From: Rotaria macrura
Taxonomy: Eukaryota > Rotifera > Eurotatoria > Philodinida > Philodinidae
Direction of reading: 5' to 3'
Assembly: GCA_900239685.1 (NCBI GenBank)
Contig: OENT01000373.1
Location: 62,001-126,000 of the forward strand
Length of the DNA: 64,000 bases
This document shows positions 50,761 to 64,000 of the stretch, one piece after another. The notes beneath the pieces were generated by a model. The model was not told where the DNA came from. It did no database searches and was given only the letters and a program-made list of their open reading frames with translations. Both the position numbers and the translations under genes were made by a program. Each line of letters begins with the position of its first letter. Within the stretch, counting starts at the first letter, position 1.

Positions 50761-53607
50761 TCACGGTGATAAATGATCGTTCAATGGTGACGAAGAATCC
50801 GAGTCATCGTCATGACTGGATTCATCTTGTGTATGATATGGTTCTTGTTTAACAAGTCGTTTTGGTGAATTATTACCATTAACATTATTACCGAAAGGTA
50901 CCATCCGACTCATTATTGCTCGATAGGCAGCCATTTGTGGATCGAGCAACGATGTCGATGTATCATAGCAATCAACATCGACAATAGGCACAGCTGATTT
51001 TTGTTGATGGACATGAACATCATCGTCACCATTCATATTTTCGAAATCATTCGTTGTTGAAATGTGATTATTACTATTATTTATGTTCAACGACATTGAT
51101 TCATCATGTATCGATACTAATAAGATGAAAAAGAAAATAGAAACGAACGCATGCATTATGATGTTGACCAAGATTTTATTACACAATAAGATAGTCAGAC
51201 ATACCTCTTTGACTTTTAGCCATTTTTCGTTTATTTTGAAACCAATGTGTTACAATAGCATCTGTTACTCGATCACGTTCATTTAATACTTCGTTCGTAC
51301 CTTCAATACGTGTTCGTGCTTCATTGCATATACGAGCTATGTCGTCACGACGACGTGGATCAGGATATGGATTATCGAGAAAGGCTTTTTCGAGAATCTA
51401 GATTAACAAAAAAAGTCATCCGTATTTTTCTTTCAAATAGATACAATTCAATTAACGTTACATCGAGATGTTCAGGTCGAAATGTAAATCGTGTACGTTT
51501 AGGTGCGTCAAATGAAACAGGTGATACATTATTGTTCGTTTGAGATTCACTAAGGCGAGGCACTTTAGTTGGTGGTTCACATGATGATGTTAAATTAGCA
51601 AGTAATTCAGCTGATGGTGGACCATTACCTAGAAGAAAAATTTACATTGCATCGATACTAAAATATAAACTCCATGTAATTTCTAGTTTGTAATTGATTA
51701 TCATCAGTGATGTATCTCGAATGATAACAATCAAGCTTCGAACTGAGACACTTATATGTTTTGTTTTTCAATACGATTGATAATTGTCATGTTAAAGCAT
51801 TAGATTCAAAGATTTACAGTATTCTATATTGTCCATGTAATGGTAGCAATATTACTATATATGCTATGTATGGTATCGATAGAATTGATTATAACTATCG
51901 ACAGATCACAATCGAGTAGCAGCGAGATGAAAGTAGTCTGTCAAAGTAACAAATTAATGACGATGTTTCTATTGGATACGATTTAACTTGATTAAACATT
52001 GTACTCGACAATTTCACCTATTCGATATGCACATGATTCCTTTTATCAAGTATTCATAGAAAGGTTAGTAGTCTACAATGAACACTCATGAACTCATTTT
52101 GAAATTTCGCAACTAACCGGTTCAATCGGTCAAACATGAAAATTAATGAGCCTATTTTTTTTTTGACTGTTGATCATTAAGTGTTATTATTATGGATCCA
52201 ATTAATAATTCATGAGGAAAAATAAATAGAATTTTACCCATTGATTGAACAATTTTTTTATATCTTATATACCAACGACATATGGCCATTCGACCATTTT
52301 CAGATAAATCAAATAAATCACCTCGTAGAAATTTCGATACATATGCTTGATTAACAGCTACAAATCAGAGATATATTATGAACATAATCATGAGATATTC
52401 TATCTTACAAGCCATTCGTGCAATTTGTGATTGTTTAAGATCATATCGATAGACAAAAACGGATATTTCATTATGAATAGCAACATCACCTTTACTAGAA
52501 AAGAAAGAAGAAGAAAAATTCTAAACTTCTCATTCGACAATGATTAAATGAAGTCATTACTATTTTATTACAAAGAATAAAAAACGATAAGATTACAACA
52601 TCAATTTTACGATAAGAAAGTAAAAGCAATAAATTAATTTATGATTATTTGTTGATTAGTTTATAACCTTGATATTTATTACTCAATAATAAGTAATAAA
52701 AAGTTTTCGATAAGATAAGGTAAATAGTTTCATCCATTCATTCATTCATTCATTTATTTATTTTTCTTTAGAATTAGAAGGTTTCATTTTAATTTTCTGA
52801 AATGTTTATTCTTTTCTTAATTGATAATGAAATAATAATAAACTCATTGAAATAGTCAGTGTATTTTACATAAGATCCTTACAGTGCATCAATTATATTG
52901 TTGTCAAAAACTGAATCAAATCTTTCTGTCTCTTTCTTCTACTTCTCTTTCTCTTTTGATTTTAATCTACTCAATATTTCTTTTTATAGTAACAAAATAA
53001 ATTAATAATATTATGCTTTCAAATAAAAAATGAATTACATATATGTGTGTACGTACGAAATTAATTCTTGTAGTTCTCTTGTTTCTTCTTCTATGTCGTT
53101 CTGATTCATAGTTTCGTATTGATTCATATTTGTTGAATTCATTTCAGTAACACTATTTCTTGAACGAACATTTAAATTCGATGATGTTGTTTGATGATGT
53201 ATGTGTGAATGATATCCATTTGAAGTTGTTGATGAAGATCTTGATGCTAATCCGTTGTTAGTATGACTGTGTGGTCGTTTCGTTGCATTAGAATTAGTGC
53301 TATTATTATTATTATTATTATTATTTGGTATAGATGATGCTGGAGATATTTGTTGTGTAATCATTGTCGATGGTGATACCGGATCAGTGGAAGGAGCATT
53401 TGTTGAAGATAATGGTGGTGCCGTATTAAATAGATTTCCAAGTTCACGATCAAGTCGATCAAGTTCATCGTAAGCTCGGATAATTTGTGTTTTAGTTAAA
53501 TGACTATTACGTAGACGTCTTAATAATTCCCATTGTTCAACAGATAACTGTAATGATGTTGATGATGATCCATCTCGACTATTGGATGATGCTTCCATCA
53601 TCATCAT
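50761..53607 (-). CDS. HMBOX1: HMBOX1-type (HNF1-class) homeobox transcription factor
   Basis: HMBOX1 (HOT1) is a nuclear DNA-binding protein of the HNF class, reported to bind telomeric repeats and to repress transcription. Exons, minus strand: 53057-53607, 52409-52494, 52238-52357, 51462-51628, 51205-51397 and 50761-51116, giving 490 aa (human 420). The N-terminal helix block (22-52, VEQWELLRRLRN, TKTQIIRAYDELDRLD) matches HMBOX1, not PBX. A long S/N/H-rich linker includes poly-Asn. The POU-specific-like domain at about 175-248 carries SQIARMA and YVSKFLRGDLFDLSE. The homeodomain at about 290-367 reads PKRTRFTFRPEHLD, then YPDPRRRDDIARICNEA, a loop longer than in classic homeodomains, and ends WFQNKRK (360-366). 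The C-terminal tail is acidic and S-rich. Four consecutive Met codons open the frame. Upstream sequence is also open, so a 5' exon cannot be excluded. Confidence 0.87.
53302..53325 (-). repeat. (ATT)n trinucleotide repeat coding poly-Asn
   Basis: About eight ATT units on the plus strand are read as AAT codons in the linker of the homeobox protein. Likely length-polymorphic. Confidence 0.85.
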
Positions 53608-54342
53608 ACAGTACCTATCAATGTCTATAAAGAGAGTAGGACAAAAAAGTGCAATATATAGAAGAGAAAGAAGGAAAAAAGAATGATCGACGATTAACAC
53701 AAATACGAGCCTCGTTTATTCGCGCTCGATTTGCATATTTACGAATATATAGTGTTATGTGTGTGTGAGAGAGAGAGAGAAGAAGAAAGAGAGATAGGCC
53801 AAGTTTAATTGCCAACACATTAACCGTCTTGGTACGGTCATATATATATATATACGTATATATAAGAATCAAAAAGTAATCTGGCCGTTTCTTTTTAGTC
53901 TTCCAATTTTTTCTCATTTCTTTTCATCAAAGTCAAAATCGAAAGGCTTTCTTTCTTTTTTTCTACGTATGTCGATAGAATAAGAAATAATAATTAAAAA
54001 GAGATTAACAACTTTTCTCTCTCGAATTTCTCTATTACTAGTAGACATATGCTCTGTATTTTACTCAGACTGTTTTCTTCTATCATACATATCGATGTCT
54101 AATTAACATACGAACGAGTAAAAATGGAAAATTAGTTAATGAGAGAAAAACATCTTTGCTAACGGTTGAGTTATTTGCTTGCTACTTACTGCTTTTCGTG
54201 TAACAATAAAAAATTGAAAACAAAAAAATCGATCACACTCTTCACGTGATTCCTTTTTATACTATACATGCATTACTATTTGAAAATGAAAACGAATTCT
54301 TCTATTTCTTCTCTCTTCCTGTGTAGATCCACACACACTCAC

Positions 54343-54371
54343 ATATATATTTATATATATATATATATATA
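54343..54371. repeat. (TA)n microsatellite
   Basis: Alternating TA run with one interruption, about 1 kb upstream of the homeobox gene. Similar runs lie near 3082, 4684, 12418, 21050 and 53837. Confidence 0.8.
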
Positions 54372-54692
54372 TGCGCGCATCAATGCCTAGTCAAGAGAAT
54401 GATAGTTAAGGAAAAAAAAATAAATACGAGAGCAGATGAATGTATAGTGTCAACCGTAGTTAAGTTGTCTTTGTTTATTCTTATCGAGTTGAATGTCTAT
54501 GTGTGTGGAAAAAAAGTAATATTATTCCGAATGAGAAAGAGAGAAGAGAATCGTTCTCGAAAATAATAATATTATTACTATTATATTAACAACAACGATG
54601 AAAATAGATGGTGTAGTCAGCGTGAAGAACAGAAAGAAAAAGAGGGAAGAAAAACGAAGGGAATGAGAAGATGTCTAATAAATCAGCCGAGA

Positions 54693-54722
54693 GGCCCGGT
54701 CGAGTTGTCGGGCAGTTTTTTT
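54693..54722 (+). other. Short GC hairpin followed by T-run
   Basis: GCCCG and CGGGC form a 5-bp stem around a 10-nt loop, followed within 3 nt by a run of T. It lies about 1.1 kb upstream of the homeobox start. It could be the 3' end of a small Pol III-type RNA, but no A/B box is evident. Confidence 0.25.
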
Positions 54723-57700
54723 CTCCGTTGTCGTTAACTATCTTTAGTCATCACTGTTGTCGACCGAGTGTACGAGAGAACGAAGCAATACTTTTTATTC
54801 TCTAGTCATAACCAATGAATAATTAGCAAAAGTGAATCGAATATGTGTTGAAAAAAGGAAGAAAGTAGGATAGATTGAAACGTTTTTGTTCTACTAAAAA
54901 CTATTCTTAATTATTCATTTTATTGTCAAAGATAAAATTTCTTATTATCCTTCATTTTATCCTTCATAAACTTTCTTTCCCTTTAGATTCTAATGATATT
55001 ATGAAACAAAGAAAGACGACTCATATACTAAAGAACTTTTAAAAAAATGTTTTTTTAATTCATCTTCTTTGCACTGCGTGACATGTTCAACATCTTTGTT
55101 TTTGCTTTTCATTTGCAATGCTATTTAGAACAAACTTTTATTCATTAATATTAGTATGAATCAAACAATGTCAAACATTAAACTTCAATTTTATACTCGA
55201 TTTCATGTCTGATGACACTATCTCGAAAGCATAATTTATTATGCTTGTTAAATGAACACTATCGTATATCTATACACAGGGTGAACGTTGCCGGCGTGCT
55301 TAACTATAAGAATAGGACAAAATAGTGACGAGTACGATTACTTGATATTGATAAAAAGTATTAATGAAGGAAACATGCACGAACAATGGCACAGTAACAT
55401 TTTCAAGACTGCTTCTATATTGAAAAAAATATTAGAGTTTTGCTGTCATGATATCGACAATAAACCAAACATGATTTAGAATTCGAACGATGCATTAAAT
55501 ATCCCGTTTGATGTTGAATGTGCAGAATTAAGTTGTTTTATTATTTTGATTTCGAAAAATGAGAATCAAAAAGAAATGATTTATATTTTCATTGTCGAGC
55601 TTATTCTATTGAATGAATCTTGAAATCGGGTATTGGGTTCAATTTCTATAAAGAATTTTCATAGAATGGCTGCTGTAGTAGATCTCTGTAATCATGTCAT
55701 GGTCAGTCACACTATCTGCATGACTGGATGTTGCAGTGTAAATATTTAGCAATCAGATCGATTCTTTAACTCATTTGATTGTCTCAGATTGTTTGTAAAC
55801 ATAAACGGCATTGGAAAAACAAGATTGTGTGTGTATGTATTTTCGATAAATATGCGAATAGCATGTCAGGAAAGAAAGACAAACATCAGCGAACATATAA
55901 AAACTAATTTATGGCAGAAATTCTATCACGAGCAAAACTTGAAATAAAACAACCATTGATAGATTGTTTTTATTTTGAGTTATTTTAACAAGTTTTATTT
56001 AAAAAATGAAAACGTTATGAAATAACATCATTCAATAACATAAAAAATTGCTTGATTTTAATATTTAGAACAAAATAAGGTATTATTTGTTCTATAACAA
56101 ATCTAGTAGATATTCTTTGTTGAAATCTTCTTGCAAAACGTTTCTGTTCGTGAAAAATAAAGCCATTATTTGAATCTTCTAATTCAATAATTATGCAATT
56201 AATTTAGATAACCGTACATTGTCTACGAAAGCAAAACATACCACAAAATCTTGATATTCTGTGATACATTATAATGTATGCATTGGTTTTCTTTTTATCG
56301 CATGTCAATATTTATTGTTCTACTATCGAATGACCGAACGTATAATCATAATGATTCGGTAAAAGAAAGACAAAGAATGAAAATCATAATTTCTAATAAT
56401 ATGTTGTCTCTCATATTATCACGAAGACAAAGAGAAATCAGCTTGAAGTTTTTTTTTAAAATTAGCTTAGAAAAGAAATTATGTCGATGATAGGATTATT
56501 TTCATCATGTTCACAGTAGCAAAGATGTGAAAAATTAGGTTTTTTTTTCATGGATAATTTCTATGTAGATTATTTTCTAATAATATTCAAGTAATAAGAC
56601 TCAAGTCAGATAGGCTATTCTTGGATATAATTATGAATTTTATTATCAATAGGGTAAACCAAATTTTAATTTTTCCTCTTCTACTATCAATTAATGATTC
56701 AAATTGGATGGTCATTTTATCTTTTAATTATATCGATTATCCTTTACTAAAAATATCTGTTTTTTTTCAATCATTTTTAGACTGCAATTACATTATTGTT
56801 AACTTCATAGACTTGTTTTGTTTTTCAAACGATGAATCATCATTGCATAATTAAACAGACACTAACGATTGCTTAGTTTATTCTTAAAATCAATTTTTGA
56901 AATTCAACTAAATCAATATGCTTCTTAACAGCCATTCTAAACCTTACACCCACCGAGTGTATCTTTTATTTATATCTGACTTCAACCTATTTTTGAATTA
57001 GGTTATCCAGTTCATAATATTGGTAATTTTATTACATCTCCATTTTCTTCGTCTTATTCTCATGATAGAATCTAATTCAGTTAATTATGTTTGAAAAAAG
57101 AATAGGCTAACACTGTGTACTGCAAAAGAGTCGTGTTATATTATCGTTTATTAACTGTAAAACAGTTAGTACCAAATTGATATTTAATATTATTATAAAT
57201 GATGAACGCAAATTTATTTCATACATTGATTTCTTGTTATATTCCAGTTTTGATTATCTGGAAGCTTTTGTATTTGTCCTCAGCACGTGCGAGTGACTTG
57301 TTTTGAATAAAAAAAATAGTGTTCCTTTTTTTCTCTTTCTTTTCTTCGTATAATGTCAGACAAAAAAGTCTCAACATACGTTTGTGCTCATTGAGCCATT
57401 TATTTTTCTATAATGCTTTTTCCGGTTTTATGAACTAAGAAGTGTTAATAAGTAAAATTATGACGCTCGAAACAAAAGGAGAACATACGACGAAGAAAAA
57501 ATCTAACCAGAATAACCATATTATTAATTATTTCAGATTCATCTAAGATTATTTGCATGCCACAATCATTCACATCTTCAGTTCTACACAAATTTACCTC
57601 GATATAGACTAATTAGTTATTGAACAAGAAAGAAAACAGTGAACGGAAAATTTATTTTTCACCCTTAATACAGGAAACGTTAACATACTATGTTGAGAAC

Positions 57701-60700
57701 TACAACTAGTTGAAGCACAAGATCATTCGTGAATCTTTTAGGAATATATAATAAGACTTGAGAGGTGAGAAGCGAATTTTGAAAAAAATTCAAAATCATT
57801 AGAATCTTCCTAGTTATTGTTATAAGAAACATATATGAATGACATTCTTTTCTATTTAATAGCACGCGTTACATGCCTATAGCATAGAAAGAAAAACTGT
57901 TTTAGTAAAGTGTTGTATTCCTTCAGTTGTATGTTAAAAATAAGCATCATATTTAATCTATTGAAGATTTTGTTTTCATGCAAAACTAAATGTAATTCAT
58001 AATATTGTATAATATTTCTTTAACTGCATAGAAATTAGATACTATTTTTTTTGTGTTTGTCTGCTATATGATAAGGGAAAGCAATAGAATTCGTCATTTT
58101 ATTCTTTAAAAATATTTAAGATATGAATCTTATACACTATACATAACGTATGGTATTTAGTGGAAAAAACATATTTAAATATAGACAAATGAAAAAATGT
58201 GTAGAGCTTCTTTTAATATTCAAAGTGTCTGTAGAATTTTCTAAATTTGATGCAGATGTCATACTCTTCACATATCGAAATCTTATTTTTATTACAATTT
58301 ATCATTGTATAACAATTTAATTTAGAGGAGTAACAATCTTGCAACAAACTATTCGATTTATTTCTCAGTCCAACAAAAGCTTTTAATTTGAGATAGTAAC
58401 GAACGAAAAGTTTTCTATATCATCACACATCTGTTTACGTTTTCTTATTGTATTAACATTGAATAGTTATCAGTACAGTTTTCAGAAAACTAATATTGTA
58501 CATCTCAAAAATCATATTACCATGCAGAATTAGTTTCCATCCTGATGACCAGAGACTAAAAGATGGCCGTTTCGACGGTTGTTTTTTTAAAAAATAAGCA
58601 TAAATAACATATAGTAAAGAAGCTCACTTTAGTTAAAACTAATACCAATACTCTGCGTCTTTTGCAGTACGATATATGAGTTATACATCGCACGGTGCAA
58701 TAAAATCTCACCAAAATGAATATATAAGAAATGCTTGAACAGTCCTCTTAACTACTAGTATGTCTGGTAATAGTTTGATTATCATTGTAAAATCTTAAAT
58801 GAAAAACGAAATTTATGCCATCAGTTTTCTTTAGACAGTAGCCAAGTAACTGGATGATATATACTAAGATTATCACGCCATGGATTAAATATATATCATG
58901 TTCGAAGAAATATTATGTTAATAAAAATAATGTCTAACATTTTTATAGACATAATAATCAGCAGCATGAACGATTATTATTTTGTAGTCATATATTTGAC
59001 CTGAATCTTTCATGTTCTTGAAATAAAATAATCTTTCATATTGTTTACTTATGAGACCCACCATTCATTGTACCCCAGTGATAAATGCAGTTGAAATTCA
59101 TATTTGAGGGTGTGGGTATTAGATAAATAAGAGTGCAAAAGGAATGCTGAAAAACGTCAACACCAATCAATTTTCGATAAATAGATTGATACAAAAGTGT
59201 CTTCTCATTCAAACAGCACATGTCTCATTTGTATTCAACGTTCATCAGTGAAGTGAAATGAGATAAATAGAGTAATCATGGAGCACATTATAATGAATGC
59301 GTCTAAATCATCTTGTAAACGACAGCTTCTTAAAAATGATTATACGCTTTCGAAAGTGAATTGAACTAGTTTAAGAGCTCAAAATAACTCTTGTTATGTA
59401 GAAATTTTAATATTTCGGCTCAAAAAGATCGAATTTATTGTCGTCTAAACAAATTGTTTTAATGAGTTCATATAGAAAGTGACATGGTTAAGAAGTAACG
59501 CATACAAATATAGGAAGCATATGTTGTTTAATTTAACACTTAGAAATTTTCTTATGATTATTATTTTTCTAATGTCTTTTTAAAGTATGCTAACATCAAT
59601 TGCTCATGGTAACTTTTCCTAATTTGAAAATTTGAATTGATTCTCAGAAAGAATACGTGTTGGGTCAAGTCGAACAACGAATGAATATTGAATATTAGTC
59701 CAAAAAAAGTCTTCATTTCTGCATGAAAACATATTCTCGTCATTCGACAAATTTGATATTTCTCATTATGAATTTTTCCTTCCCATAGTTTCTAACAAAC
59801 CAATTTTTTACCGTAAAATTAAGTTCTATTTTTAACTAAGAACTTCTCTGTCACTATAATTTTTTTCCTTATCGCATCATTAAGCATCATAATTTATTTT
59901 TTATTTCCAGGGTTAAAAAATGTTCATCCTACTTAATTTATTCTTCAAAGAAACAATGAAAATGTAAGCGAATCTCAGATAGAATCAAGTGAGATATATA
60001 CGTTCCAATGTTTTTCGACCTTCAAACCGATAATCCACCTAGTAGAATGTTTCCTACAGCTAGAAAATTTTTTTCTCAACGACTCATCTCTAGGGCTTCG
60101 TAAAGACGATCTATCACTGATAGTTCGCTAGTACCTTTATGTTGTTCAGGCATATGTTTGATGGAACCTTGCAGATCGTAAAAACAATTTCAGCCGAATA
60201 GAACATACCGATATGAGAGTAAGGCATTTTTATAATAGTCGTATGCTTTCACCCAAGCTAGACCATAATTATCCTTGTGAACATTTTAAATACTTAATTC
60301 TATTATCGATCTATGTTTTGCAATCTTGCAGTAGACTTCTAACTTACATTGATAGAACTACGAACAACAATAAGTCTTTTGTCGCGCAAGTCGATAATAG
60401 AATTGACTTTTGTAGTTGAAGGTATACTAGGGGTAGCTTTAAAAGAGCGTTGAAGCATAGTGGAGTACAGTGAAGTAGAAGTATTTGCTTGTCAAGAGCA
60501 TGTCATCAGAATTGAGTACAGTTGAATAAGTAGTTGCTCGAAAAAACAAAATGCTATTTTTAATGAACATTTTCAAGATGTTCTGAGAAACATGAGGTAC
60601 ACCGTACAGACTTTTGGTCATCGTTGAAACGTGTATGTTTTAAGAAATTTCTCTATAAACAATAGTGAACTTGTGATGTTTATCTAAACATGGCTTCTAG

Positions 60701-61236
60701 TGACGGTAAATGTTCAATATAATAAAAACAATCAAGCATGGAATTATACTTGAATTAAATCATACATCTGCTAATCAATGTGATAAAGTGATTTTGCAAG
60801 TTTGGCAGTCTAATTTACTGCATGAAGACAATAAGAAGTTTTAAGAACTGATATTTCACAGTCAACATTTTAGTGTTGTTACGAATTTGAGCAAAGACGT
60901 ATCAATTGGATTATTTAATTTCATAGCAAGCACTCGACCAATCTTCGGAAGTTTATTTAACTAATCTGAAGTTGACTTGAACGATTGATGAAGAGTAATT
61001 CTTGTAATTATTACGCATTCCTAATGAGACATGTTTGCAACTTTAATATATACACAAATAGTACATTAAATGCTGCCCGTCTTCACTAAGAATCAAAGTC
61101 TTCATAGCTATATTCACAAAAACAATAACGAACATATTTAGAAGGATTGTTTGATAGTATCGAGTTTATATTCAGTGTCTCTTTTCAATTATCAACTTAA
61201 TTTTATTCAAAACACTATTCTCAAAAAATAATTATA

Positions 61237-61260
61237 GAACGATGACAAATGTCATCGTTC
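61237..61260. repeat. Perfect 11-bp palindrome with 2-nt spacer
   Basis: GAACGATGACA, AA, then TGTCATCGTTC. The arms are exact reverse complements. Function unknown; could be a dyad protein-binding site or chance. Confidence 0.6.
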
Positions 61261-64000
61261 AATCCTGTTTACTGTAGATAAGTTTAGTGAAAGTCAGATT
61301 TTTGTTTTCACTCCATCGGTCGATCTTTTTGACTCAATATTCATTGCAGATATTTGTTTTGCTATAAGAAATCTTACTAAACATTAGTGAATACTGCAAG
61401 TTAAACAAATACTCATGTTTACCAATATATTTTTATGAAAAATGTGCTTTTTAGCTTGTGAATAGCACGATTGTTTACCTTGTTAATTCATTCAATCATA
61501 AGTTTTTCGTGTCTTCCAATAGCTTTAAACATTTATTCATCCTCAGTTATGACATAGTTTTCAGCTACATGGCATGCTACGAACTAAGTAGTCATGAATG
61601 TTTTTCTATTGCGTTTCTCGTCATGTGCAACAACTTAGGTTTTAAGCATAACTCTGAATAGCAACGTATTAATGTAAATATAATTGCATTTAATTCATGT
61701 TCTGAATAAAATAATCTGAGATACGCATTGTTCACTTTTGTTGTAAGTATAAAGTTTGAGACATTCTTCAATGTATTCTTCAGTCTGACATTTTCGAGTC
61801 GACTCATGAAAATTATTTAACATAGTAATAATTGAAAGTTTACTTTTCATAGTTAGGGATCATCAACGCTGGAACAAAGATTGAAAGAAAGAAGAACAAC
61901 AAAAGTGAACTAATAAGAAACATCATCGATTGAATTTGTTGAGTTTTATATATCATGACTAGATCTCTTACACTCGAATATGATTCATATCTACGTCAAA
62001 TAGAAAAATTTTAGTCCCAAAGTTGTTCGGTGGTTTTCTTCAAATATAATTTTTGAGTGTTGCATATTAAAGATGCGATGTGCATGATCTTCTATTCAAG
62101 AGAAATTGAAATATCGATACAAAAACTTCTTGTTTGAGAACCTACAAACACATTGTTGTAGAATCTATTACGAAGAAGATATATTCTAAGTTCTTACCAT
62201 CAGACTGGAACATATGTTGAGAAATTTCAATAAAAAACGATCTACTAATTTATGTTTTCTGGCAGCATGTTAAACAACTAATCCATTCAATCCATGCTTA
62301 AGTTTGATTCGATGTATTTATAAGTAAGTTTCTACAACAGGAAAACTCAAATATATGAATATATGTTGATTTATCTGATTGATTAATGTTGAATCGATCA
62401 GATAATATCTCAATAGATTGTTTGAAAGACAATATTCTCTATCCATATTTCAGTTAGATCTGATTAGTAGTATAATTATTAGATAGGAAAAATGTTTCTC
62501 TTTCAATCTCGACGACAACAACAACGTTGATATCTTGTTTAATTTAAGAGTTATTAAAATACACTCGAGAAACTCAATGTTGTATGAGAATCACTTCACA
62601 ATTATAATTCACTGGGTTGAGTCAAAATGAATTAAAAATCATATAAGACTTCCACTACAGAGCAGTAAGTTCAAACGTTAGAAAATATTGAAAATCACAG
62701 AGTTGAATATTTACCAATCAGAAAACAGATATCACTCTTCAACTCGTCATTATGAATCAAACTTTGTTAAATGTAAGTTTCTAATTGATCCCACATAGAT
62801 CAGCTGAATTATTAATTCCAATCAAACCTTTCATGCTTTTCCAATGCAATAACGTAAGAATACTAATCTTGCCGAGTTTAATGGAGAAAAAACATTATTT
62901 TCTATCGATTAATTTGATTCCCAATCAGGTTTAGTACGGGTTAACAATGTAGAATAATCTTTTGAAAATATTAATTGAAATTCAATCTAGTTGATTCACT
63001 TAGTTCAGTATATGTTTCGAGGACAGACTGTCATCGTTTTATTGGTACAAACTAATTTCGAGCTTGCTGCTTGATTCCTAGCAAAATTAGCGCAGAAAAT
63101 CGTCGAGATACTTTCTGTTTATTCTATATACATAAGAAAAGTATGTACGTATAAATCAATATGATATTGATGAACAATTTTTTAACTTTGATCAAATCAT
63201 TTTGATGTTTCTTCAATTATTTTAGTTGATATCCTGACAATGTGATAGAGAAGATAAAATGAGTAGCTCATCATTTCTGTAAATGAACCTTTTATTCATA
63301 AAAGATTTCAGATTGAAAAATATGGTGTTCGGTCATGTTTCTTACGGAACTATCCTCATTCTTAATAGTATTCACATATATTTCGAAGTTACTTTCATGA
63401 ACTCAAACTGTATACGTTTAAGAATAGCATGAAATCTAGATGAAAAAATAAATAGTATGTCATGAATCAATATTTATTAGAAAAATGAGCGAGCTCTTGG
63501 CATGATTATATTTAGTTAAACTTTTAGAACATCAACCAATCAGAATTTCTACAAGACAATTATACAGAATAAATATTTGTGATCCGAGTAGCATATTGAT
63601 TAATAATTCATGACTTGTATTGATGTATAGTTGTTGATGAATACAGCAGTAATTTTTCTCTATATAGAAAAGAAAATCAAATTTTCAATTAAGAAAAAAA
63701 AATTCAAATTTGAATCATGTTTACAATAACACAAAGCTATCTAAAATTGAAGTAATATAAACACAGCAAGAATTTCTTTTGCATCGAAATGTTCAAATTT
63801 TCTATAGAATATTTAAAAGTTGTGTGGATTTCAAGTTGTACGCTCTAGGGTAGAATTTTGCAAGAATCTTTGGTTCTAGTTGAAACGTTCTTTTTATAAT
63901 TATCATAATATGTTATCAATAAAATTAAATTGAGAAAATATCGATTTTATTATGCACGTAAATAATTGAAAATGAGACACTCTCTTATCTTATAAGACAA

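Larger units (their letters stand above)
53608..64000. other. 10.4-kb region without supported genes; 5' flank of homeobox gene at left
   Basis: The first 1.3 kb upstream of the homeobox gene has a (GA)n tract (about 53763-53795), (TA)n tracts near 53837-53860 and 54343-54371, and a GC-richer patch at 54685-54735, consistent with a promoter or 5' UTR area. From 54.8 kb to the end I see only short open frames of random character. Long introns of a gene starting outside the window are possible, given the 3.5-kb intron elsewhere. Confidence 0.55.

Noticed and set aside
50761..53607. PBX/extradenticle-type homeobox
   Set aside because: The N-terminal helix block, POU-like domain and loop length match HMBOX1/HNF-class, and no PBC domain is present.
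55280..55330. Possible plus-strand terminal exon (VNVAGVLNYKNRTK-stop) after a CACAG acceptor
   Set aside because: Too short, and no upstream plus-strand exon with a matching donor could be found.
59100..59125. GGGTGTGGG, similar to rotifer telomeric repeat units
   Set aside because: A single partial copy only; no array.
60076..60200. Minus-strand open stretch containing HKGTSELSVIDRLYEALEMSR
   Set aside because: The neighbouring plus-strand sequence is equally open and plausible, so composition alone cannot separate it from chance. It has no splice partners.
1..64000. tRNA, rRNA or CRISPR arrays
   Set aside because: No A/B-box cloverleaf, rRNA core or regularly spaced repeat was seen by eye. 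A tRNAscan or Infernal run would be decisive for small RNAs.

Overview
This is an AT-rich nuclear segment of an animal, not a prokaryote. Its genes are split into many exons by GT..AG introns, mostly 55-70 bp with some of 0.4-3.5 kb. The gene set is metazoan: a plastin, an HMBOX1-type homeobox factor, the Rab5 effector ANKFY1, elongin-B, VAT1 and the ciliary-type protein CCDC181. Small introns, an AT-rich background and Q/N/S-rich tracts fit a rotifer (bdelloid-like), but that placement is inference and no ribosomal or telomeric marker confirms it. I rebuilt nine genes exon by exon, each with an open frame across all junctions.

Layout. Positions 187-18035 hold four minus-strand genes: plastin/fimbrin (14 exons), an intronless membrane fatty-acid/sterol hydroxylase, a class-V PLP aminotransferase with a long poly-Q head (12 exons, the first only 24 nt), and a CCDC181 homologue (9 exons). 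After 3.4 kb without a gene comes a VAT1-type oxidoreductase on the plus strand (21421-23127). It converges on elongin-B, whose two coding exons lie 3.5 kb apart (23654-23729 and 27268-27569). Elongin-B diverges from a two-exon gene of unknown function (28121-29334) across a 551-bp spacer.

Positions 29335-36373 carry no gene but hold the mobile-element traces of the window: a small hairpin repeat, a 460-bp palindromic element, and a 1085-bp element with terminal inverted repeats and a perfect 9-bp target-site duplication. The 20-exon ANKFY1 gene follows (36374-44896, plus). After another 5.9 kb gap comes an HMBOX1-type homeobox gene (50761-53607, minus). The last 10.4 kb shows no gene I can support.

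The genes are ordinary housekeeping and regulatory genes of unrelated pathways: actin bundling, lipid hydroxylation, PLP chemistry, cilia, the elongin/cullin complex, endosomes and transcription. I see no operon or dedicated multi-gene system. The main points of interest are the remote elongin-B exon, the TSD-flanked transposon, the poly-Q aminotransferase, the diverged CCDC181 and HMBOX1 homologues, and a plastin whose first EF-hand loop is missing.
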